Assembly (NCBI RefSeq): GCF_001294535.1
Contig: NZ_LGIC01000031.1
Coordinates: forward strand, 1 to 64,000
From: Cypionkella psychrotolerans
GTDB taxonomy: Bacteria; Pseudomonadota; Alphaproteobacteria; Rhodobacterales; Rhodobacteraceae
Direction: 5' to 3'
Length of the DNA: 64,000 nt
The first letter of the stretch is position 1, and every line of letters starts with the position of its first letter. The notes beneath the pieces are model-generated. The model was not told the DNA's origin and ran no database searches. It was given only the letters and a program-made list of their open reading frames with translations. Shown here piece by piece: positions 35,182-43,600 of the stretch. A program made the translations under genes and the position numbers.

Positions 35182-38069
35182 AAGACTTCATCATCCCGGA
35201 TCGCGATTTCGGCACCCCTGCCGCCAAAAGCAAACAAATGGTCACATTGACCATCGACGGCTTTGACATCACCGTGCCGGAAGGCACCAGCATCATGCGC
35301 GCCGCCGCAGAAATCGGCATTTCGGTGCCAAAACTCTGCGCGACGGACAGCATCGACGCTTTCGGATCGTGCCGTTTGTGCCTCGTGGAAATCGAGGGCC
35401 GCAACGGCACTCCGGCGTCCTGCACCACCCCGGTTGCGCCCGGCATCAAGGTTCACACCCAGAACGCAAAACTGAAGCAACTCCGCCGTGGCGTGATGGA
35501 GCTTTACATCTCGGATCACCCGCTGGACTGTTTGACCTGCTCGGCCAATGGCGATTGCGAGTTGCAGGATATGGCCGGTGCAGTAGGCCTGCGCGACGTG
35601 CGGTATGAGGCGATTGATACCCATTTCAAGGTGAAAGACACCTCGGGCATTGCCAATCCGAACTACATCCCGCGCGACGATTCCAACCCGTATTTCAGCT
35701 ACGACCCGCAGAAATGTATCGTCTGCTCGCGCTGCGTGCGCGCTTGCGAGGAAGTGCAGGGCACGTTCGCGCTGACCATCGAGGGCCGGGGCTTTGATAG
35801 CCGCGTGTCTTTCGGCGCGAAAACTGACACCGCTCTGTCGTCCGATTGCGTGTCTTGCGGCGCTTGCGTTCAGGCTTGCCCGACCGCGACCTTGCAAGAA
35901 AAGTCGATCATTGAGATCGGCACGCCAGAGCGTTCGGTGATTACCACCTGTGCCTATTGCGGCGTCGGTTGCAGCTTCAAGGCTGAGATGCGCGGCGATG
36001 AATTGGTCCGCATGGTGCCCTACAAGCACGGTAAGGCGAACCGCGGCCATTCCTGCGTCAAGGGCCGTTTCGCCTACGGCTATGCCAGCCACAAAGACCG
36101 CATTCTGAACCCGATGATCCGCGACAGTATCAACGACCCGTGGCAGGAAGTGTCGTGGGATGAAGCGATGGACTTCACCGCCAAGCGGATGAAGGGCATT
36201 ATTGAGAAACACGGCCGTCATTCCGTAGGGGTGATCACCTCGTCGCGCTGCACCAATGAAGAAGCGTATCTGGTGCAAAAACTGACCCGCGCCGTGTTTA
36301 TGAACAATAATACGGATACCTGCGCCCGCGTCTGCCACTCACCCACCGGCTACGGTTTGGGTCAAACCCTTGGCACCTCGGCAGGGACGCAAGACTTTGA
36401 CTCGGTTGAAGAAACCGACGTTGTGATGATCATTGGTGCCAATCCTGCCGCTGCCCACCCGGTCTTTGCCAGCCGTTTGAAAAAACGTCTGCGTCAAGGG
36501 GCAAAGCTGATTGTCGTCGATCCGCGCCGCACCGAGATGGTCGAAAGCCCGCATGTCAAAGCCGAGCATCACCTCGCGCTGACCCCCGGCACCAACGTCG
36601 CCATTGTCACCGCTTTGGCGCATGTCATCGTGACCGAAGGGCTGTTCGATGCCCAATTCATCCAAGATCGCTGCGATTGGGATGAGTTCCAAGATTACGC
36701 CGAATTCGTCAGCCAGTCGCAAAATTCGCCCGAATCCGTGGCCCTGCTGACGGGCGTTCCTGCTGCGGAAGTGCGTGCTGCGGCGCGGCTTTATGCCAAG
36801 GGCGGCAATGGCTCGATCTACTACGGCCTCGGCGTGACTGAGCACAGCCAAGGTTCGACCACGGTGATCGGCATTGCCAACCTTGCGATGATGACCGGCA
36901 ACATTGGCCGCCCCGGCGTGGGTGTGAACCCGTTGCGTGGTCAGAACAACGTGCAAGGTTCGTGCGACATGGGGTCGTTCCCGCATGAATTGCCGGGCTA
37001 TCGCCATGTCAAAGGCGAAGGCGTGCGCGACATTTTTGAGAAGGCTTGGGGCGTCAAGATTGACGATGAGCCCGGCCTGCGCATCCCGAACATGCTGGAC
37101 GCGGCGGTTGAGGGCACCTTCAAGGGTCTGTATTGCCAAGGCGAAGACATCCTGCAATCCGACCCCGACACCAAACACGTCGCCGCCGGTCTTGCCGCGA
37201 TGGATTGCGTGATCGTGCATGACCTGTTCCTGAACGAAACCGCCAACTACGCGCATGTGTTCCTGCCCGGCTCGACCTTCCTGGAAAAAGACGGCACCTT
37301 CACCAATGCCGAACGCCGCATCAACATGGTGCGCAAGGTGATGGCACCGCGCAATGGCTATGGTGATTGGGAGATCACCCAAATGCTGGCCAATGCGATG
37401 CTGAAAGACACCGGCGGCGCCAAGTGGACCTATACGCACCCGACGCAAATCATGGATGAAATCGCCATGACCACCCCGTCTTTTGCGGGTGTGAGCTATG
37501 AGAAGATCGAAACCATGGGCTCGATCCAGTGGCCCTGCAACGACAAGGCTCCGGAAGGCACGCCTTTGATGCATGTCGATGGCTTCGTGCGCGGCAAGGG
37601 CAAGTTCATCAACACCGAATATGTGGCAACGGATGAGAAAACCGGCCCGCGCTTCCCGCTGTTGCTGACGACCGGGCGCATCTTGTCGCAGTATAACGTC
37701 GGCGCGCAGACCCGCCGCACGGGCAATGTGGCCTGGCATTCCGAAGATTTGCTGGAGATTCACCCGCATGACGCCGAAGTGCGTGGCGTAAAAGAGGGTG
37801 ATTTCGTGCGTCTTGCCAGCCGCTCGGGCGATACTACCCTGCGCGCGACGATCACTGATAAGGTCAATCCGGGTGTGGTCTATACCACCTTCCACCATCC
37901 GGACACGCAGGCCAACGTGATCACCACCGACTTCTCGGATTGGGCCACCAACTGTCCGGAATACAAGGTGACCGCTGTGCAAGTCTCGCCCAGCAACGGC
38001 CCGTCGGAATGGCAAGAAGAATACAACGCCCAAGCCGCGATGTCGCGCCGCATCGCAGCGGCAGAGTGA
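35178..38069 (+). CDS. fdsA: NAD-dependent formate dehydrogenase, alpha (molybdopterin) subunit
   Basis: 963 residues, catalytic subunit that oxidises formate to CO2. N-terminal [2Fe-2S] ferredoxin domain (CATDSIDAFGSCRLC), a His/Cys cluster (DHPLDCLTCSANGDCELQD), two [4Fe-4S] cassettes (CIVCSRCVRACEE and CVSCGACVQACPT), then the cluster at CAYCGVGCSF, and the molybdopterin-binding part. The active-site residue is Cys, not selenocysteine, in CARVCHSPTGYGL, with the expected following His. The C-terminal MopB domain ends near residue 940. No twin-Arg signal is present, so the enzyme is cytoplasmic. The stop overlaps fdhD by one base. Confidence 0.97.
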   Translation: MKDFIIPDRDFGTPAAKSKQMVTLTIDGFDITVPEGTSIMRAAAEIGISVPKLCATDSIDAFGSCRLCLVEIEGRNGTPASCTTPVAPGIKVHTQNAKLKQLRRGVMELYISDHPLDCLTCSANGDCELQDMAGAVGLRDVRYEAIDTHFKVKDTSGIANPNYIPRDDSNPYFSYDPQKCIVCSRCVRACEEVQGTFALTIEGRGFDSRVSFGAKTDTALSSDCVSCGACVQACPTATLQEKSIIEIGTPERSVITTCAYCGVGCSFKAEMRGDELVRMVPYKHGKANRGHSCVKGRFAYGYASHKDRILNPMIRDSINDPWQEVSWDEAMDFTAKRMKGIIEKHGRHSVGVITSSRCTNEEAYLVQKLTRAVFMNNNTDTCARVCHSPTGYGLGQTLGTSAGTQDFDSVEETDVVMIIGANPAAAHPVFASRLKKRLRQGAKLIVVDPRRTEMVESPHVKAEHHLALTPGTNVAIVTALAHVIVTEGLFDAQFIQDRCDWDEFQDYAEFVSQSQNSPESVALLTGVPAAEVRAAARLYAKGGNGSIYYGLGVTEHSQGSTTVIGIANLAMMTGNIGRPGVGVNPLRGQNNVQGSCDMGSFPHELPGYRHVKGEGVRDIFEKAWGVKIDDEPGLRIPNMLDAAVEGTFKGLYCQGEDILQSDPDTKHVAAGLAAMDCVIVHDLFLNETANYAHVFLPGSTFLEKDGTFTNAERRINMVRKVMAPRNGYGDWEITQMLANAMLKDTGGAKWTYTHPTQIMDEIAMTTPSFAGVSYEKIETMGSIQWPCNDKAPEGTPLMHVDGFVRGKGKFINTEYVATDEKTGPRFPLLLTTGRILSQYNVGAQTRRTGNVAWHSEDLLEIHPHDAEVRGVKEGDFVRLASRSGDTTLRATITDKVNPGVVYTTFHHPDTQANVITTDFSDWATNCPEYKVTAVQVSPSNGPSEWQEEYNAQAAMSRRIAAAE

Positions 38070-38875
38070 TGCAAACCCACCGCCCCTTGCCGCGCCTGAC
38101 CTTCGGGTTGGGCGCGATCAACGGGTCGGCATCGGCCCGAGAACTGCCCGAGGAAGTCGCGGTGGCCTTGTCGTTCAACGGCTCCACCCAAGCCGTAATG
38201 ATGGCCTCGCCTGCTGATCTGGAAGATTTTGCCTATGGCTTTGCGATGACCGAAGGTATCGCCAAACCTGAAGAAATTCAAAGTGTTGAAGTGGTTGAGA
38301 CGCCACTCGGCTTAGATGTGCAAATCTGGTTGGAACCGCAAGCCGAAGCCCGCCTGACCAAACGCCGTCGCACCATGGCAGGCCCGGTTGGCTGCGGGCT
38401 CTGCGGCATCGACAGTCTGGAAGAAGCCACGCGGGTGATGCAGCCCGTCTCCGTCTCAAATTTCCGCATGACCCCGTCCGAAATCATGGCCGCCGTCGCT
38501 TCCCTGCCCGCCGCCCAACCGCTGCACGATCTAACCCGCGCGGTCCACGCGGCTGGTTACTATAGCGGCAAACTGCTCGCCGCCCGCGAGGATGTTGGCC
38601 GCCACAACGCGCTGGATAAACTCTGCGGCCATCTGATCCGCACCGCGCATCCAACCGGAGCCGTCGTGCTGACCAGCCGAGTTTCCATCGACATGGTGCA
38701 AAAAGTTGCCACCCTCGGCACGCCAATCCTCATCGCCGTGTCCGCTCCGACCGCCCATGCCGTCCACCTTGCTGACCTCGCTGGCATTACCCTGATCGCC
38801 CTCGCCCGCCCGGATCGGTTTGAGGCCTATACCCACACCGACCGCATTTCGCAGGAGACCGCTCATGTCGCTTAA
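38069..38875 (+). CDS. fdhD: FdhD-family sulfurtransferase for formate dehydrogenase
   Basis: 268 residues, called FdsC in fds operons. It carries sulfur from a cysteine desulfurase to the molybdenum cofactor, which formate dehydrogenase needs. The conserved loop GCGLCGID holds the functional pair Cys109 and Cys112; EEVAVALSFNGSTQAVMMASP and EDVGRHNALDKLCG are family signatures. The ATG at 38069 overlaps the fdsA stop in TGATG, and an upstream frame start at 37940 would overlap fdsA. The downstream fdsD overlaps it by 11 bases. Confidence 0.95.
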   Translation: MQTHRPLPRLTFGLGAINGSASARELPEEVAVALSFNGSTQAVMMASPADLEDFAYGFAMTEGIAKPEEIQSVEVVETPLGLDVQIWLEPQAEARLTKRRRTMAGPVGCGLCGIDSLEEATRVMQPVSVSNFRMTPSEIMAAVASLPAAQPLHDLTRAVHAAGYYSGKLLAAREDVGRHNALDKLCGHLIRTAHPTGAVVLTSRVSIDMVQKVATLGTPILIAVSAPTAHAVHLADLAGITLIALARPDRFEAYTHTDRISQETAHVA

Positions 38876-39113
38876 CGACACCCACGCAGGCCCACACGCC
38901 AAGCTGATCTATATGGCGAACCAGATCGCCAAGTTCATGGAATCGAAACCGCATGACGAAGGGCTGACCCTACTGGCCTCGCATATCAATGACTTCTGGG
39001 AACCCCGGATGCGCCGTCATCTGTTTGAAGTGCTGGATGCAGGCGGCGCGGGCCTGCGGCCGCTGGTACTAGAGGCGTCCGCTGCGATCAAGCGCCCCGT
39101 TGTCGCTGCTTAA
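38865..39113 (+). CDS. fdsD: NAD-dependent formate dehydrogenase, delta subunit
   Basis: 82 residues, the small fifth product of fds operons, required for full activity in Cupriavidus and Rhodobacter although its role is unclear. It has LIYMANQIAKFMESKPHDEG, SHINDFWEPRMRRHLFEVLDAGGAGLRPLV and no cofactor motif. It overlaps the end of fdhD by 11 bases and ends the operon. The upstream GGAG-rich sequence lies within fdhD. The length fits the family. Confidence 0.93.
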   Translation: MSLNDTHAGPHAKLIYMANQIAKFMESKPHDEGLTLLASHINDFWEPRMRRHLFEVLDAGGAGLRPLVLEASAAIKRPVVAA

Positions 39114-39271
39114 CTCCACGGCAAGAGAAAAAGCTACTTCTGGATCAAGGCATTACAGCATCAAACGAGTGCTTGAGCCGCTACGGTCTTTATCCTAGGC
39201 TTAATGCATGTCGATCCGAGATTCACCGGGCCGGCCATTTTGATCGGATTTTATTATATCGGAGACGTTTC

Positions 39272-40003
39272 ATGCGAAATGTCATTGTGCGATCAGGCTC
39301 GTCTGGGCAATCCGTCCGGGACTTGCAAATGGCGCTGAACAATCGCCTGAATCCTTCGCCCAATCTGACCATCAACGGCCTTTTCACACCGCAAACCGAA
39401 CGCGCCGTGCTGGCGTTTCAACGCTCTAACTGGCTGGAGATGGATGGCATCGCCGGGCTCTGCACGCTGGATGCGCTCTATGGCACCGAGTCCGCGCCGA
39501 TCATCCTGCACAACGTGCCCTATCTCAGCCAACCGACACCGACCACCTGTTGGGTCGCGGCGACGGCGATGCTGACGCGGCTGTCGATTCAGGCCATCCG
39601 CATGACCACGCCGCAACGTCTGTTGACCGCCGATGGTTCGCTGATCAACGAAAGTGAGCGCGGCCAAAGGCTTGAGGTGCATCAGACTTTCGCCCAGCTG
39701 CACCGGCTGCGCTATCAGCCGCCGCAAAGCTGGCCCGTCGCGACCTTGATCGGGTTGTTGCGGAGTGGCCCGATCATGCTGGAATTCTTGCACAATCCCG
39801 GCTCTTTTCAACGTGGCACCGGCTCCTCGGGGCATTATGTGGTGATCGTCGGGGCGCGCGGTTCTCACAGCGCCGATGGCAGCACGACAACGCTGCGGAT
39901 TTATGATCCCGATGACAGCGACGGTGAGGGGATTTACTCGGTGGTCTACGCCTCGATGCTGCGCCGTGTGCCGCTGGCGACGTTTGGGATGTTTACCCAG
40001 TAG
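39272..40003 (+). CDS. Peptidoglycan-binding domain plus papain-like cysteine protease
   Basis: 243 residues with no signal peptide. Residues 5-72 are a peptidoglycan-binding (PGB1) fold: VRDLQMALNNRL, TINGLFTPQTERAVLAFQ. From about 80 there is a papain-like (AvrRpt2/C39-type) domain, with the nucleophile Cys93 in TTCWVAATAMLTRLS, the His at 188 in GHYVVIVGARG and Asp212 in RIYDPDDSDG. It is convergent with the phosphopantetheinyl transferase gene, overlapping it by 11 bases, and GGAGA precedes the ATG. Its job is unknown: cell-wall-directed protease and secreted effector are both possible. The lack of a signal argues for non-Sec export, if exported at all. Confidence 0.8.
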   Translation: MRNVIVRSGSSGQSVRDLQMALNNRLNPSPNLTINGLFTPQTERAVLAFQRSNWLEMDGIAGLCTLDALYGTESAPIILHNVPYLSQPTPTTCWVAATAMLTRLSIQAIRMTTPQRLLTADGSLINESERGQRLEVHQTFAQLHRLRYQPPQSWPVATLIGLLRSGPIMLEFLHNPGSFQRGTGSSGHYVVIVGARGSHSADGSTTTLRIYDPDDSDGEGIYSVVYASMLRRVPLATFGMFTQ

Positions 40004-40640
40004 GCACAGCGCAAAATGCTGCGAAAAAGTGGTGGTTTTCTGCGCAGCGCCCTTGGATTTGAAAGCCTTTTCCGACCGGATGTACCGCATCGTAAAACTT
40101 TGCGGTAAAGCTTTGATCTTGGCAGGTAATACGTAAAGTTTGGAAATCAAAAATCTGACGCGTGATCGCGTATTGCGCTTTATACGCCGCCTCTTTCGCG
40201 ACAAAAATCCGCAACACCTGCAAGCCTTGCTGAGGCCACGGCAGGTCGCTGATTTCTTTGTGTTCCTCTGGCCGAAGCACCGTCGACCAGAGCTCTGCTG
40301 GCAGAGGGTGCAAGGGTTCTATATCCAAACCCAGCCCCCGATAGTCGCGCGTCAATCCCATCACGGCGAGACAAGCCCCGGTGCAATGGCTGATGCTGCC
40401 TGTCGCAGCTTGTGGCCAGATCGGAGCACGATCCAGAGCCATCGGAATCGCCACAGCTGCAAAGCCCAAACCGCGCAGCGCCTGTCGCGCGGCACTGCGC
40501 CCGGCGGCGAATTCTGCCAACCGCGCGGGTACTGCACCCGGCAGAACCTCGCCCGGCCACAGTTCCAGCGCTTCGTCCACCTCACCCAGCGTCACGCCAC
40601 TTGGTAGAACCGCGCGCAGGCGGGCTGCAATGTCAGGCAT
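39993..40640 (-). CDS. 4'-phosphopantetheinyl transferase (EntD/Sfp type)
   Basis: 215 residues, activates carrier proteins by moving 4'-phosphopantetheine from CoA to the conserved Ser. Motifs GLDIEP (Mg-binding acid pair) near residue 103 and FVAKEAAYKAQY, plus the N-terminal GRSAARQALRGLG and GSISHCTG, identify the EntD/Sfp fold. It overlaps the end of the NRPS gene by 8 bases, is last in the operon and convergent with the protease gene. It almost certainly serves the two carrier domains at PKS residue 1787 and NRPS residue 1425. Cellular fatty-acid ACP is normally activated by AcpS, so this one is dedicated. Confidence 0.93.
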   Translation of the reverse strand: MPDIAARLRAVLPSGVTLGEVDEALELWPGEVLPGAVPARLAEFAAGRSAARQALRGLGFAAVAIPMALDRAPIWPQAATGSISHCTGACLAVMGLTRDYRGLGLDIEPLHPLPAELWSTVLRPEEHKEISDLPWPQQGLQVLRIFVAKEAAYKAQYAITRQIFDFQTLRITCQDQSFTAKFYDAVHPVGKGFQIQGRCAENHHFFAAFCAVPTG

Positions 40641-43600
40641 TCACCTGCCCACGCATCGCCCGTCGCCGCGCCATCGCATCGGCGCGCGCATGGGCACGGT
40701 CAGACACCACCGCAGAGGCCGCTTTCGGGCGATCATCCAGATGCGCCGCCAAAGCCGACAAGACCGGGAAGCGGAAAATATCGGTGATCGAGAGCTTTGC
40801 CGCACCAAGACTATCCCTGATCTCGCGATGCACCTGCACCGCCAGCAGAGAATGCCCGCCCAAAGCGAAGAAATTATCCTTCGAGCCGACTTTCGCCAGC
40901 CCCAAAACCCGCGCCCAGATCGCCGCGATCTGCGTCTCGATATCCGAGGTGGGCGCAACAAAATTTTGCGTTTCCAGCGGCTTGGCGCTCGGGGCAGGCA
41001 GTGCCTTGCGATCTACCTTACGGTTGGGCGTTAGCGGAAAGACATCAAGGCTGACGAAATGCGCGGGCATCATGTGCTCCGGCAAAAGCCCCGCCAATTC
41101 TGCCCGCAGTGCCACCTCGGTCGCCGCGCCAACAATATAAGCCACCAGCCGCAAGTCGCCCGGCGCATCTTCGCGGGCCATCACCACGGCTTGCCGCACC
41201 CCCGGCTGCGCCTCCAGCACAGATTCAATCTCGCCGAGCTCAATCCGGTAACCGCGCAGTTTGACCTGATGATCCGTGCGGCCCAGAAAATCGACCTTAC
41301 CATCCGCCCGCCAACGCACCAGATCGCCGGTCCGATACATCCGCGCGCCCCAAGCACAGGCGCGCTCTGGCGAAACAAAACTATCGTTCACAAATCGCTC
41401 TGCCGTCAGATCAGATCGCTGCCAATAGCCGCGCGTCACACCATCGCCGCCGATCCACAACTCCCCAGCAACGCCGGGGGCGACCGGATTCATCGCCTCA
41501 TCCAGCACATAAATCTGCTGGTTCGCCAAAGGCTTGCCGATATTGCAAACCCCATCAACCGCACCGACTTCCTCCACCGAGGACCAGATGGTTGTCTCGG
41601 TCGGGCCATACATATTCAATACCCGTGCCGTGGTCGCCTGCCGCAGATCGGCGACCAGCGCGCCTGGCAAAGCCTCGCCGCCCAGCATCACCGTCTTCAC
41701 CCCGGCCAAAGCCATACGCGACTCATCGTTCATCGTGATCATCCGTGCCATCGACGGTGTGCATTGCAGATGCGTCACGCCATGTCGCAGGATCTGCGCC
41801 GCGATTGAGAAATCATCCTCGGCCACACCGCCACCCGCATTGGCGCGCTTGACCACTTCGGCCAGCGGATACAGCCCCTCCAGCACCTTTTCAGGTGCTA
41901 CGCCATAGTCGATCAGGCAAGCCACTTCACCCACCCCGATCCGCTTCAACTGCTCAACCCGCGCCAGTGCATCTTCGACCGTGCCGAACAGGCCCGAGTC
42001 CTCAAAATAGCGCTGGAAGGCGAAATCGAGGATCGCTTCAGTCTCCTCCGCGCTCAGCGTTTGCAGGTCAATCTGCATCGGGTTTGACACGCCCTGCGGC
42101 TTTTTGAACGCCGGGAAGGCCCAAGCATATTGCTTGATCAAAGCCGCAGCCGAGCGCAGATAATCCTTCATCGGCCCGCGCGAAACCTCTCGCGCATGAT
42201 CGCGGTCGCGCGCGATATAGCTGTGCAGCATCAACGTGACGGTATGGGCCGCCGGGTCATACCCAGCCTCGCGAAGCGCTTGATGATAAAGCTTAATCTT
42301 ACCCGCAACCTCCTCAATCGACTGGCCCAGAAGATGCGTCAGCACATTCGCCCCAATCGCCCCGGCCTCGCGCCAAGTGTCCGGGTTGCCCGCCGTCGTC
42401 ACCCACAACGGCAGCTCTTTTGAGACCGGACGCGGTTGGCTGATCAGTTCAAACGTACCGCCATCTGCGGTCGGAAAACCAACCTTTTCACCCCGCCACA
42501 AGCGGCGCACCTGATCGGCGGCGGCAAACATCGCCGCCTTGTTGTTCGGCGGCGTATTCTCGGGCCGCAGCACGAAATCGTCCGGGTGCCAGCCAGAGGC
42601 CACCGCCACCCCAGCGCGGCCATTGGTGAGGTTGTCGATCACCGCCCATTCCTCGGCAATCCGCGCCGGATGGTGCAGCGGCATCACGCAAGACCCTGCG
42701 CGCACGCCGATGTTTTTCGTCACCGCCGCCACCGCAGCCCCGGTCACCGACGGGTTCGGATAAGGGCCGCCAAAGGCGTGAAAATGCCGCTCGGGCGTCC
42801 AAACCGCGCAAAAGCCGTGGCTGTCGGCAAATTTCGCGCCTTCCAGCAGCAGTTCGTATTTCTTCGGGCCTACACCGTCGTCATTGCCCCAGTAATACAG
42901 CGAGAACTCCATCTTCTGCGCCGAAGCAATCGTGCCACCCGACACCAAAGCCCGGTTTTCATCACTGGTCAGCACCACTTTGAAGCCGCGCGCAAGGGTC
43001 CAGAACAGCTCCAGCACCGAAATGTCAAAGGACAGCGAGGTCACCGCCAGCCACACCCCAGCTTCTGGACCAATCCGCTGATCCATCCCGGTGAAGAAAT
43101 TCGCCACGTTCCGGTGTTCCACCATGACGCCCTTTGGCCGCCCGGTAGAGCCCGAGGTATAGACCATATAGGCCAAATCAGCCGAGGTAACACCAGATAT
43201 GGGGTTGGCATCGCTGGCTTGACTGGGACGCGCGTCGGTATCCAGACATAGCACTTGCGCGGCATGCGCGGGCAAACCCGCCGCAATAGCGCTTTGCGTC
43301 ACGATCACCGGGCAGGCAGAATCCTCAATATACAAGGCGATACGGTCTGCGGGATAAGTCGGGTCCATCGGCACATAGGCCCCACCTGCTTTCTGGATCG
43401 CCAAAGCGCCGACCAGCAGATCAAGACTGCGATGCGCGCAAAGCCCCACAAGTGTGCCGGGCAGAACCCCCATGCCGATCAGCACATGCGCCACCCGATT
43501 GGCGCGGGCATTCAGCGCCGCATAGGTCAGGCTTTGATCATTGCAGACCAAAGCCACCGCATCGGGGCTGCGCAGCACTTGCTGCTCGAACGCCTGATGC

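Noticed and set aside
36339-38033. Long reading frame antisense to fdsA
   Set aside because: Same reason: no motifs, and the sense strand holds all the formate dehydrogenase signatures.
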